DNA of 64,000 bases from Saccharofermentans sp. (GTDB lineage Bacteria; Bacillota; Clostridia; Saccharofermentanales; Saccharofermentanaceae), in contig JAEFAZ010000002.1 in assembly GCA_016292135.1 (NCBI GenBank), forward strand, positions 62,001 through 126,000, read 5' to 3'. The notes under the pieces were generated by a model that saw only the letters and a list, made by a program, of their open reading frames with translations, was not told the DNA's origin and made no database searches. Positions 52,215 through 60,125 of this stretch are shown here, piece after piece (position 1 is the stretch's first letter; each line of letters opens with the position of its first letter). The position numbers and the translations under genes were made by a program.

Positions 52215-53588
52215 TCAGAACAAAAACGCCGTTGCTATCTTGAAGTAGACGAGGAGAGACAGGGCGTCCACGATCGTTGTGATGAAGGGGCTTGCCATTA
52301 CTGCGGGGTCGAAGCCGATCTTCTTGGCGATCATGGGGAGGGAACAGCCGACGAGCTTTGCTATCAGGACTGTTACCGCCATCGTAACGCATACGACTGC
52401 TGCCGTGTGGATCTCTATCTCCGAGTTGCCCAGGACGAGTCTGTCGAAGAACATTATCTTGAGGAAACAGAGGGATGCGAGACTGACGCCGCAGAGGACG
52501 GATGTCTTTATCTCTTTCCAGATGACCTTGGGCATATCCTTGAATTCAAGTTCGCCAAGGCTCAAGGCACGGATTACCGTGACTGATGCCTGGGAGCCGG
52601 AGTTTCCGCCCGTGTCCATGAGCATGGGGATGAAGGCGGTCAGTATTACCTGGGCGGCCAGGGCGTTTTCGAAGCCGGTGATGATCATGCCGGTGAAGGT
52701 TGCCGAGATCATGAGGAGGGCGAGCCAGGGGATCCTGTTGCGGAAGAGGTCGAACGAGGAGGACTTGAGGTATGTCTTTTCGGAAGGGAGCATACCGGCC
52801 ATCTTTTCGATATCCTCCGTGGTCTCTTCCTGCAAGATGTCCATAGCGTCGTCGAATGTTACGATACCGACCATTCGGCCGCCTCTGTCAACGACGGGGA
52901 GTGCGAGGAAGTCGTATTTGCTGAACATCTGGGCAACTTCCTCCTGGTCGGTCAGGGTGTTGACCGAGATCACGTGATCGTCCATTATCTCCGATACGGG
53001 CGTATCGTCGTTCGTTGCGAGGAGGAGGTCCTTGACGGATACAACGCCCAGGAGCTTTCTTGCCTCGGTTACATAGCAGGTATAGATGGTCTCCTTGTCG
53101 ATACCGGTCCTCCTGATGCGGGTGATCGCCTCAGCGACGGTCATCATGGGGCGCAGGGAAACGTACTCGGTGGTCATGACCGAGCCTGCGGAGTTCTCGG
53201 GGAAACTTAAGATCTGGTTGATCTCTTTACGCATCTGGGGGTCTGCCTGGGCCAGGATCCTCTTAACGACATTGGCAGGCATCTCATCGACAAGGTCGGC
53301 AGCGTCGTCGACGTAGAGCTCGTTAACGACTTCACGGAGCTCTGTATCGGAGAAGCCCTTTATCAGGAGCTCCTGCCAGTCCGGATCGAGTTCCGCGAAT
53401 ACTTCTGCCGCCGTCTCCTTGGGAAGGAGCCTGAACAGCAAAGGCATGCGGTCTTCCTTGAGCTCCTCGAATACCGATACGATATCCGACGGCTCCATCG
53501 TGACCAAAATATCCTTAAGTGTCTGGTATTTTTTCTCCTCGAGAAGAACCATAATAGTCTTCTCGATCGTTACATCGTGCATCGCCAT
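52215..53588 (-). CDS. mgtE: magnesium transporter MgtE
   Basis: This 457-residue protein has the full MgtE order: the helical N domain (residues about 1-130), a CBS pair (about 135-260: TVAEAITRIRR, FLALPVVDRGGRMVGIVTFDD) and five membrane helices (about 290-455) with TGGNSGSQAS, the conserved pore motif. It is a Mg2+-gated channel that admits magnesium down its gradient and closes when the cytosolic domains bind Mg2+. Upstream lies a promoter, a 24-residue leader peptide and a hairpin. No M-box riboswitch is present. Confidence 0.95.
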   Translation of the reverse strand: MAMHDVTIEKTIMVLLEEKKYQTLKDILVTMEPSDIVSVFEELKEDRMPLLFRLLPKETAAEVFAELDPDWQELLIKGFSDTELREVVNELYVDDAADLVDEMPANVVKRILAQADPQMRKEINQILSFPENSAGSVMTTEYVSLRPMMTVAEAITRIRRTGIDKETIYTCYVTEARKLLGVVSVKDLLLATNDDTPVSEIMDDHVISVNTLTDQEEVAQMFSKYDFLALPVVDRGGRMVGIVTFDDAMDILQEETTEDIEKMAGMLPSEKTYLKSSSFDLFRNRIPWLALLMISATFTGMIITGFENALAAQVILTAFIPMLMDTGGNSGSQASVTVIRALSLGELEFKDMPKVIWKEIKTSVLCGVSLASLCFLKIMFFDRLVLGNSEIEIHTAAVVCVTMAVTVLIAKLVGCSLPMIAKKIGFDPAVMASPFITTIVDALSLLVYFKIATAFLF

Positions 53589-53624
53589 ATTATTTCTCCT
53601 TTGGAATATTTAATCCCAACAGGA

Positions 53625-53686
53625 AAGATCAACAGGCGTTTGAATTACAGGTCAGATGCCCTTAAGGGAAACGCCATGCTGATCTT
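53625..53686 (-). promoter_or_regulatory. mgtE leader hairpin
   Basis: Two stacked stems (AAGATCA/TGATCTT and GGCGTTT/AAACGCC, with an internal loop) lie between the leader peptide start and mgtE. The leader peptide stop codon is in the apical loop. Terminating ribosomes would open the stem, so this is a candidate translation-linked switch. Confidence 0.5.
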
Positions 53687-53726
53687 CACTCTTGGTACTT
53701 CGATATGATGAGTCATCAAATTCCAT
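53652..53726 (-). CDS. 24-residue leader peptide upstream of mgtE
   Basis: The frame begins MEFDDSSYRSTK, ends VSLKGI and follows a very strong AAAGGAGGAAACGTC. It lies 35 bases downstream of a near-consensus promoter and ends 63 bases before mgtE. It is acidic at the start (EFDD). The amino-acid make-up does not show the Pro-rich runs of the enteric mgtL peptide, but the position and the hairpin at its 3' end are those of a regulatory leader. Translation is inferred from the ribosome site only. Confidence 0.55.
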   Translation of the reverse strand: MEFDDSSYRSTKSEDQHGVSLKGI

Positions 53727-53759
53727 GACGTTTCCTCCTTTAATTTAGTGTGCTTGTTG

Positions 53760-53788
53760 ATAATAACCCGATTAGAAGGGGATGTCAA
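53760..53788 (-). promoter_or_regulatory. mgtE promoter
   Basis: On the minus strand TTGACA and TATTAT are separated by exactly 17 bases, about 35 bases ahead of the leader peptide start. Confidence 0.75.
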
Positions 53789-53917
53789 CCTGAAAGAGGC
53801 AGATGGACCGGGTCGAATTTGTCAAACCTTTTCAAATTTGTACAAATATGTTTACTATTTGTTTCATTTCTTAATCATTAGATAATAGAATTCGGAAAAG
53901 CAGGCGATATAATAAAG

Positions 53918-54003
53918 GCAGGAGAGGTAACCCCCCCAATATTACCTCTACCTTTATCAAAAGGCCGCACTTTTATTTCAAACCCCCGTGCGGCCTTTTT
54001 TAT
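53918..54003 (+). ncRNA. candidate small RNA with a seven-C loop
   Basis: TATAAT at 53908-53913 precedes an 8-bp hairpin (AGAGGTAA/TTACCTCT) whose loop begins with seven C. A strong terminator follows (AAGGCCGCAC/GTGCGGCCTT and a T-run, 53959-54003). No ribosome site or frame is seen. A transcript of about 85 bases is predicted. The -35 box is poor, which lowers confidence. The C-loop could pair with the G-run Shine-Dalgarno sites common in this genome. Confidence 0.5.
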
Positions 54004-54026
54004 TTGCTTTATTCAGACATCTGAAA

Positions 54027-54056
54027 TTGACATCATTCGTTCCTTTGTGTTAGACT
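54027..54056 (+). promoter_or_regulatory. candidate mntP promoter
   Basis: TTGACA (54027-54032) and TAGACT (54051-54056) are 18 bases apart. No yybP-ykoY manganese riboswitch is recognisable in the leader. Confidence 0.45.
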
Positions 54057-54133
54057 TCCGCATGCATAGACCGGGTATAGCGCCGCTGTACTTGGATTTT
54101 TGAAGAAATTTCGGACTTAAGGGGACCTGAGCT

Positions 54134-54718
54134 TTGGACTGGAATCTGATGTTTTTCCTGAACAGCGTCTTTCTCGGTGCGGGACTTGCCATGGATGCCT
54201 TCTCGGTATCCCTTGCCAACGGCCTGAACGAGCCGAAGATGAGGAAGAAGAGGATGTGCAAGATAGCGGGCATCTTCTCCATCTTCCAGTGCCTGATGCC
54301 CCTCATCGGCTGGCTCTGCGTCCATACGATCATATTGTATTTCAGATCTTTCGAAAAGTTCATCCCCTGGATCGCCCTGATCCTGCTCCTCTTCATCGGC
54401 GGCAAGATGCTGATCGAAGGTATCAGGAACAAGGGAGATAAGAAGGAAGCGGTCAAGATCGGCCTCGCCGGACTCATGCTCCAGGGCGTCGCGACATCCA
54501 TAGATGCCCTCTCGGTCGGATTTACCATCGCTGAATACGGCTTCCCGATGGCTCTTACAGCGTCGGTCATCATCGGTGCCGTGACCTTCATCATCTGCTT
54601 TATAGGTCTTGCCATCGGCAAGAAGTTCGGCACCAAACTTGCAGGCAAAGCCTCCATCCTGGGCGGTATCATCCTCATTGCGATAGGCATAGAGATCTTT
54701 GTGACCGGTTTATTCTGA
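54134..54718 (+). CDS. mntP: manganese efflux pump MntP
   Basis: This 194-residue protein has six helices and the family's two repeated acidic motifs: GLAMDAFSVS (Asp about 21) and ATSIDALSVG (Asp about 123). MntP exports Mn2+ and prevents manganese poisoning. TTG 54134 was chosen because GGGGA lies eight bases upstream; an ATG five codons later would cut into the first helix. It sits near mgtE and the candidate small RNA. Confidence 0.9.
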   Translation: MDWNLMFFLNSVFLGAGLAMDAFSVSLANGLNEPKMRKKRMCKIAGIFSIFQCLMPLIGWLCVHTIILYFRSFEKFIPWIALILLLFIGGKMLIEGIRNKGDKKEAVKIGLAGLMLQGVATSIDALSVGFTIAEYGFPMALTASVIIGAVTFIICFIGLAIGKKFGTKLAGKASILGGIILIAIGIEIFVTGLF

Positions 54719-54768
54719 CTTTTGCCCTTTTAGAGTATATCTTTCCGAAAAGCCTGGAAAATAAGGCT

Positions 54769-54785
54769 GTGTAACATTGTTACAC
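54769..54785. promoter_or_regulatory. palindromic candidate operator
   Basis: GTGTAACATTGTTACAC is a perfect inverted repeat (7 bp arms, ATT centre) 137 bases upstream of the XRE regulator gene. It has no T-run, so it is more likely a protein-binding site than a terminator. Confidence 0.45.
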
Positions 54786-54921
54786 TGTGATATAGCCCCA
54801 TCAGGTCAACGCGGAGTTGGATTTTTCCCGAATATGAATTGTTAGTAATCGCCGTTGTGCTCTGCTATATTGGAATCATCGAGGATGCATCGGAGAAATC
54901 TATTTTCGAGAGGTGAATGAA

Positions 54922-56076
54922 ATGTCACTTGGAAACAATATAAAGAAATACCGCCGTCAATTAGGCATTACACAGGAAGAACTCGCAGGGATCCTCTGCA
55001 TAACGAGTCAGGCCGTGAGTAAATGGGAGAGCGAAGCCGGCATGCCCGACATCACCCAGATCGTGCCCCTTGCCAAGGCTCTGAACGTAACGACAGACGC
55101 TCTTTTCGGCTTCGGTGAGGAAAGATACGACCGTGAGCTCGCCGAATCGGTGATCTTCGAAGCGAATACCATCCGCGATACGGGAGATCCAGCTGAAGGC
55201 GCTCTGGCAGCGGCTGAATACCTGGATGCAAAGTGTGAGGAAAATATTTTCAATTACGGCATCATGAGCCGCTATGTTCAGTCGATCGCTCACATGAGCC
55301 GCTTCGTGAACAGTAATAATGTTTACTATAAAGGCCTTCTTGAGGACGATCAGAAGAAGTGGAGGCATATGGTGAAGTCGGCTGAGAACCGTGCCATGCA
55401 GGTGATCCGCTACTCGAACGAGAAGGAACTCGCCGACAGCTGCCATTACGCTCTGGCTTGGCTATACTGGCATACATCGGAATTCGACAAGGGCCGCGCG
55501 CACATCGATGCGCTCCCTTCTATCAAGAGCAATATGCTTCAAGAGACCTTGCTGCCCTACTACGTTTATTCTTCCGGCGCAGGCATGGAAGGCTGGAAAG
55601 CACAGGTGCGCGATAACTATCAGAACTTCATTCGTGCGATCAACAAGCAGATCGTCTATTCTGCCGAGAGCATGATGTGGACCTGCCCTCTGGAGGAAGT
55701 CGAAGAGATCTGCCGCTGGGGACTTGCGGTCATGGAAAGCTTCATGGCAGATCCTAAGATGAGAGCTTATTGCCAGGGCTTCTACCGCGACACATCCAAA
55801 TTCCTGATCGCAGCATACCTGCGCAACGGCGATGCGGAGAAGGCTGCAGCAGAATGGGAGAGGCTCGGCCTTAAGATAGATGAATATCTGTCTTTCTGTG
55901 ATAAGACCTGTGAGCAGGGCAGGGAAGCCGTTGTCCGCGAATACGGTGAGCACGCCTGGGACAACATGTCTAAGTATAAGGAAGACTGGATCAAGGGCAA
56001 GCTCGAATTCATGTCAGGACAGCTTAAGAGCTGGTGCGATGAGAAGGTTTTCGCCGAGTTTACGAGGCTGATCTGA
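54922..56076 (+). CDS. XRE regulator with helical repeat C-terminus
   Basis: This 384-residue protein has a Cro/C1 HTH at residues about 4-62 (KYRRQLGITQEELAGIL, QAVSKWESEAGMPDITQI). It is followed by some 300 residues of short paired helices (HYALAWLYWHTSEFDKGRAH, FLIAAYLRNGDAEKAAAEW) that look like TPR units. TPR-bearing XRE proteins of Gram-positives (RRNPP-like) often sense peptides, although no peptide gene was found here. ATG 54922 follows AGAGGTG; a GTG three codons upstream overlaps that site. Confidence 0.8.
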   Translation: MSLGNNIKKYRRQLGITQEELAGILCITSQAVSKWESEAGMPDITQIVPLAKALNVTTDALFGFGEERYDRELAESVIFEANTIRDTGDPAEGALAAAEYLDAKCEENIFNYGIMSRYVQSIAHMSRFVNSNNVYYKGLLEDDQKKWRHMVKSAENRAMQVIRYSNEKELADSCHYALAWLYWHTSEFDKGRAHIDALPSIKSNMLQETLLPYYVYSSGAGMEGWKAQVRDNYQNFIRAINKQIVYSAESMMWTCPLEEVEEICRWGLAVMESFMADPKMRAYCQGFYRDTSKFLIAAYLRNGDAEKAAAEWERLGLKIDEYLSFCDKTCEQGREAVVREYGEHAWDNMSKYKEDWIKGKLEFMSGQLKSWCDEKVFAEFTRLI

Positions 56077-56108
56077 AGAAAGGATAAAGCTTTGGAATAA
56101 GCATTGAA

Positions 56109-56140
56109 CCCCCAAAGCAAAACATACTTTGGGGCTTCAT
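56109..56140 (+). terminator. terminator-like hairpin after the XRE gene
   Basis: An 8-bp stem (CCCCAAAG / CTTTGGGG, loop of nine) is followed by CTTCATT only. Confidence 0.4.
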
Positions 56141-56319
56141 TGCTGCGTGGCTTGCGTCAACAATATCTGACAAATTTGTCAGGATTTTGGGCTGATATTG
56201 TCAGATTTCAGAAGAGGAAACTATGGGGTGCAGGCTTATCGGTCTTCCATAGGATTTGGTGTCTTGCGGCACTGGGGATATAATGGCATATATGATAAGT
56301 AGACAGGAGATATTGCTAA

Positions 56320-56964
56320 GTGATCAAATGGGATAATGTGTATTTTGTGACAGGGTCTGCCTATGCGGGCAAATCCACGATCGTAAAGAATCTGGCAGTC
56401 AAGCATAACGGGATCGCGCTGGGTGAAAACTACCAGGACGAGCGCCTCCCGGAACTTGACAGCAAAGAGTATCCCAATCTTACATATACAAGGGATCTCA
56501 TCGACTGGCATCAATTCGTCAGGAGGACTCCGGACGAATATGTTGCCTGGATCGAAGGCGCCGCAAGAGAGTGCGAGAAACTGGAACTTCAGATGATACC
56601 GGAGATAATGGCAAAGCCTGAAAATTCCGGCAAAAAGATCTTCGTTGATACCAATATCAGCACTGAGACTCTTAAGGAGATATCGGATAACGATCATGTG
56701 CTGATAATGCTGGCGGACCCTTCGATCTCGGAGAAGCGCTTTTTCGACAGGCCGGACCCTGAGAAGCAGATGATCTACCGTCTCCTCATGGAAGAGCCTG
56801 ACCCTCAGGCTGCGATGGATAACTACAGGGAGATCCTGCGAAGGATAAATTCGCAGGAGAACTACGACCGTCTCCTTAACTGCGGGTTTAACGTAGTCTT
56901 AAGGGACGATGAGCGCAGCGAGGAAGAGACTGTGAAACTGGCGGAGAAACTGTTTTCTCTGTAA
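56320..56964 (+). CDS. P-loop kinase-like ATPase
   Basis: This 214-residue cytosolic protein has Walker A TGSAYAGKST near the N-terminus, a Walker-B-like IFVDTNIS (residues about 107-114) and a possible lid with Arg (SEKRFFDRPDPEKQ). It resembles small-molecule or shikimate/adenylate-kinase-like P-loop proteins. The start is GTG (AGTGATCAAATGG), with AGGAG upstream. It stands alone between short gaps. Substrate unknown. Confidence 0.65.
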   Translation: MIKWDNVYFVTGSAYAGKSTIVKNLAVKHNGIALGENYQDERLPELDSKEYPNLTYTRDLIDWHQFVRRTPDEYVAWIEGAARECEKLELQMIPEIMAKPENSGKKIFVDTNISTETLKEISDNDHVLIMLADPSISEKRFFDRPDPEKQMIYRLLMEEPDPQAAMDNYREILRRINSQENYDRLLNCGFNVVLRDDERSEEETVKLAEKLFSL

Positions 56965-56972
56965 GTATTCGG

Positions 56973-57050
56973 TGCATTTGTGCATTTCACATCGCATTTT
57001 TGCATCTTACCTGCTCTTTGATTGATTAGACTATTTGCCATGACTATACT
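56973..57050 (+). promoter_or_regulatory. promoter with LytTR-type direct repeats
   Basis: TGCATTTGTGCATTT (56973-56987) is repeated as CGCATTTTTGCATCT (56993-57007), a period of 20 bases (two helical turns). TTGATT (57022-57027) and TATACT (57045-57050), 17 bases apart, follow directly. The operon downstream encodes a LytTR protein, whose family binds paired direct repeats. Confidence 0.5.
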
Positions 57051-57071
57051 CATCCCAACAGATACGAAGGG

Positions 57072-58457
57072 ATGGTAAATGTCATGGCAAATTTAGTTTT
57101 GGTCTTATTGGCGGCATTAGAAATCGGATTTTTGGTATTCGATCAGATCAAAGGATCTTCCAAGGGGACATGGTCTATAAGAAGGTTGGTCGTAAATCTA
57201 GGGGAATTAGCGGTCTTTTTATTGATGCTCCTCCTGCCCGGGATCGATACGTCTTTCAGGTTTAAGGGGCTCATCTTATTGCTGGTTCTTCGGATCGCTA
57301 TAGCGGGGCTTTTCGCGCTCATAAACAGGAAGAAGAAGGAGAGCAAGAAGATTGCAGGCAAGATAGTGAGCCTCGCATTAAGCATCGTGCTGATATCGGG
57401 CGCGCTTGTTCCCGCATTCATCTTCAGTGACTATAACGGGCTTCATTTGCACGGGACATATAAGGTCAGGAATACTGATGCGATCCTTGTTGATAAGGAC
57501 AGAGTTGAAAAGTTCGAGCAGGACGGGTCCTGCCGCGAAGTGCCTGTATATTTCTTCTATCCCGATACGGTTTCCGCGGGGGAGAAATATCCGCTGATAG
57601 TATTCTCGCACGGCGCGTTCGGTTACTATCAGAGCAACGTGTCGACTTATATGGAACTTGCAAGCAACGGCTATGTTGTCGTAAGTCTTGAGCACCCTTA
57701 TCATTCGATCTTTACGCATGATACGGACGGGAAGACCGTCATAGTTGACAGTGACTTCATGAACAGCGTCATGACGACAGGCCAGAATGGTACGGAAGAA
57801 GATATCTATGAGGTCGCTAAAGACTGGATGGAAGTCCGTGTCGGCGACATGAACTTTGCGATCGATGAGATCGTTAAAGGAGCTGATGCCAAGGATGTAT
57901 CTGATTATTGGTTTGAAAGTGATAACAAGAAGGCTGAAGTACTCTCGGTGCTCGATCTGATCGACAGTTCAAAGATCGGTCTCATGGGTCATTCGATGGG
58001 CGGTGCGACTTCGGTTGAAGTAGGAAAGATTCGGGATGACATAGATGCCGTGATCGATATAGACGGCACAATGCTGGGATCGATTACAGGCGCATCTGAC
58101 GGCAAGTTCATCGTTGAGGATGTGGATTACCGTGTGCCTCTTTTCGAGATAGAGAACATGAATGCCCATGAGGAAGCGATCGAAGCTGAGAGGGTCGGTT
58201 ATCCTTATCCCAACAACATGATCAGGAAGAATGCGGATGTTTATTACGGGACATATTTCGAGGGGGCACTCCATATGGACTATACGGATCTGCCGCTCTT
58301 CTCGCCCTTCCTTGCAAAACTCCTTGGGTCAGGCGACGTGGACAACGAATACATAATGGATAAGTTCAATTCGCTTGCGGTCGATTTCTTCGATTGCTAT
58401 ATTAAGGGAGAAGGTGAATTCCAAGTGGAATCCTCCTATCCCGGAGTTAGAAAATGA
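57072..58457 (+). CDS. membrane-anchored PAF-acetylhydrolase-like hydrolase
   Basis: This 461-residue protein has four N-terminal membrane helices (residues about 1-115), then an alpha/beta hydrolase domain: PLIVFSHGAFGYY, GLMGHSMGGATS with nucleophile Ser about 310, DIDGTMLG and the late His in GALHMDYTD. It is a paralogue of the soluble hydrolase at 34281-35426 with an added membrane part, placing catalysis at the membrane surface. The start could be ATG 57072 or ATG 57084. Its stop overlaps the LytTR gene as ATGA. Confidence 0.75.
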   Translation: MVNVMANLVLVLLAALEIGFLVFDQIKGSSKGTWSIRRLVVNLGELAVFLLMLLLPGIDTSFRFKGLILLLVLRIAIAGLFALINRKKKESKKIAGKIVSLALSIVLISGALVPAFIFSDYNGLHLHGTYKVRNTDAILVDKDRVEKFEQDGSCREVPVYFFYPDTVSAGEKYPLIVFSHGAFGYYQSNVSTYMELASNGYVVVSLEHPYHSIFTHDTDGKTVIVDSDFMNSVMTTGQNGTEEDIYEVAKDWMEVRVGDMNFAIDEIVKGADAKDVSDYWFESDNKKAEVLSVLDLIDSSKIGLMGHSMGGATSVEVGKIRDDIDAVIDIDGTMLGSITGASDGKFIVEDVDYRVPLFEIENMNAHEEAIEAERVGYPYPNNMIRKNADVYYGTYFEGALHMDYTDLPLFSPFLAKLLGSGDVDNEYIMDKFNSLAVDFFDCYIKGEGEFQVESSYPGVRK

Positions 58458-58897
58458 ACATCAACGTTAAGAAGATCGGAAAGAACGAAGAGGAATATGT
58501 CGAGATCGGCTGTTACGAACAGGACGGCAGGGTCAATGATATAGTGCGCTTCGTAAAGAGCCTTGACGGCAGCATCAGCGGTACGAAAGACGACCGCATC
58601 TATGAGATACCCGTAACGAGCATCTACTACATAGAATCGGTCGATAACAAGACCTTCATCTATTCGTCCAAGGACTGCTACGAGACAACGCACAAGCTCT
58701 ACGAATTTGAACAGATCCTGAAAGAGCGGAATTTCCTAAGGATCTCGAAATCGGTCGTTCTTAACATCATGAAAGCCGAATCGGTGAAGCCTGCCCTCAA
58801 CGGCAGGTTCAGCTGCATCTTAAGAAACGGCGAGGAAGTCATAATATCGCGTAAATACGTCAATGACTTCAAGGAATTGATAACGGGGAGAGGATAA
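58454..58897 (+). CDS. LytTR-domain DNA-binding regulator
   Basis: This 147-residue protein has a C-terminal LytTR domain (residues about 50-145): IPVTSIYYIESVDNKTFIYS, LRISKSVVLNIMKAESVKP and FSCILRNGEEVIISRKYVNDFK. There is no receiver domain; the N-terminal 45 residues are a short beta segment. Stand-alone LytTR proteins followed by DUF3021 membrane proteins form small regulatory pairs in Firmicutes, in which the membrane partner restrains the regulator. Direct repeats at 56973-57007 are a likely target. Confidence 0.9.
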   Translation: MNINVKKIGKNEEEYVEIGCYEQDGRVNDIVRFVKSLDGSISGTKDDRIYEIPVTSIYYIESVDNKTFIYSSKDCYETTHKLYEFEQILKERNFLRISKSVVLNIMKAESVKPALNGRFSCILRNGEEVIISRKYVNDFKELITGRG

Positions 58898-58900
58898 GCC

Positions 58901-59347
58901 ATGAAGGAACACATAAAAGACAATCTGATGAATTTCTTCATAATAGTGACGCTGGTAAATATCGCGATATTTATCTGGGGCAACCTCCTCGCGCCTGACC
59001 AGAACATTACATATATGGCTTTCATCGTTCCCATAATCGACGGACTCCTGGGCATCATACCGGGCCTCGTTATGTATTCAAAAAGAGAACTTACCATGAA
59101 GCAGATGATCTTAAGGGAGATAATACAGCTCGTATCGATAGAACTCATCATTCTCTTCTTTACATTCGGCTTCTCTTTCAATGCAACTAAGATCCCCATG
59201 ATGATTGCCGTCATCGTCTCTGTTGCGGTAATATATTTACTCGTTATCGTGATCAGGTATTTCCTTGACTTAAGGAGCGCGAGGAAGATGACGGATGCAT
59301 TAAAGATCTTCCAGGAATCTTTCTCTTCAAAGGCAGATCCTGACTGA
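58901..59347 (+). CDS. DUF3021-type membrane partner of LytTR
   Basis: This 148-residue protein has four membrane helices and a charged C-terminal tail (LDLRSARKMTDALKIFQESF). Size, helix layout and its place three bases after the LytTR gene fit DUF3021. It is probably the inhibitor or sensor that controls the LytTR protein. Confidence 0.8.
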   Translation: MKEHIKDNLMNFFIIVTLVNIAIFIWGNLLAPDQNITYMAFIVPIIDGLLGIIPGLVMYSKRELTMKQMILREIIQLVSIELIILFFTFGFSFNATKIPMMIAVIVSVAVIYLLVIVIRYFLDLRSARKMTDALKIFQESFSSKADPD

Positions 59348-59366
59348 TCTTGTGATGAGGGAACTT

Positions 59367-59882
59367 ATGGCAAAACATGTTGTTGTAGAAGATTATAACG
59401 AAGCATGGAAAGATGATTTCATTGCAATTAAAAATGAACTTCAGGAAGCCCTGAAAGGGCTTGTTGTCAGCATCGAACATGTCGGAAGCACTTCTGTCCC
59501 TGGACTTGCAGCAAAGCCCGTGATCGATATCGATGTAGTTATCTCTGACCGTTCCTGTTTGCCTGATGTCGTAGCTGCCTTGGCTAAGATCGGTTACAGC
59601 CACGAGGGCGATAAAGGGATCCCGGGGCGCGAAGCATTCCACTACGTTGGCAAGGAGCACCTGCGGACACATCACCTCTATGTATGCGCTGCAGATGCCG
59701 ATGAACTTAAAAGGCACATAGCTTTCCGTGATTATTTAAGATCTCATCCCGAAGCAGTGGCAGAATATGCTAAGATAAAGAAGGAGGGAGCAGCGCTCTA
59801 CCCCTGGGATATCGACAGTTACATAGAACATAAGGGACCCTTTATAGACAGCATTTACAGTAAACTCGGAGTGAAACATTGA
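59367..59882 (+). CDS. GrpB-like nucleotidyltransferase-fold protein
   Basis: This 171-residue cytosolic protein has the GrpB/UPF0157 signature HVGSTSVPGLAAKPVIDIDV (residues about 37-56), followed by HLYVCAADADELKRHIAFRDYLR. The GST-x-D-x-D layout resembles nucleotidyltransferases; in some species the domain is fused to dephospho-CoA kinase. The reaction is unknown. ATG 59367 follows GAGGGA. Its stop overlaps the next start (TGATG). Confidence 0.85.
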   Translation: MAKHVVVEDYNEAWKDDFIAIKNELQEALKGLVVSIEHVGSTSVPGLAAKPVIDIDVVISDRSCLPDVVAALAKIGYSHEGDKGIPGREAFHYVGKEHLRTHHLYVCAADADELKRHIAFRDYLRSHPEAVAEYAKIKKEGAALYPWDIDSYIEHKGPFIDSIYSKLGVKH

Positions 59883-60121
59883 TGAAGGTCTATCTTAAAA
59901 TATCTGCGTTGATAATGGCATTGCTGATTTTATCGGCAATGTTCCTTACGGGCTGCTCTGAGCCCAAGGATTACGGCAGGGAGATCTTTTCGATCGACTC
60001 CAAGAACATAACCGGATTTAAGGCTGCATATATGGACGATAATGGGCTTGTTACTGTTCTTTTCGAGAAGAAATATGCTGCTGGTCGGATATCCAAAGTT
60101 ACGACAAGTATACGGTGGTGA
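59882..60121 (+). CDS. short lipoprotein, possibly truncated
   Basis: This 79-residue lipoprotein has lipobox MFLTGC. The mature part is only about 55 residues (EPKDYGREIFSIDSKNITGFK and on). After residue 60 the sequence becomes basic and unlike the start, while another frame there reads DIQSYDKYTVVS, so a frameshift near 60060 is possible. Its start overlaps the GrpB-like stop, and the acetyltransferase gene starts four bases after its end. Confidence 0.5.
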   Translation: MKVYLKISALIMALLILSAMFLTGCSEPKDYGREIFSIDSKNITGFKAAYMDDNGLVTVLFEKKYAAGRISKVTTSIRW

Positions 60122-60125
60122 GCTG

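Noticed and set aside
53589..53760. M-box magnesium riboswitch upstream of mgtE
   Set aside because: The leader is too short and lacks the conserved M-box segments; a small frame and a single two-part hairpin fill it.
54004..54133. yybP-ykoY manganese riboswitch upstream of mntP
   Set aside because: The leader shows none of the conserved GGGGAGTA or CCGAC-type elements and is short.
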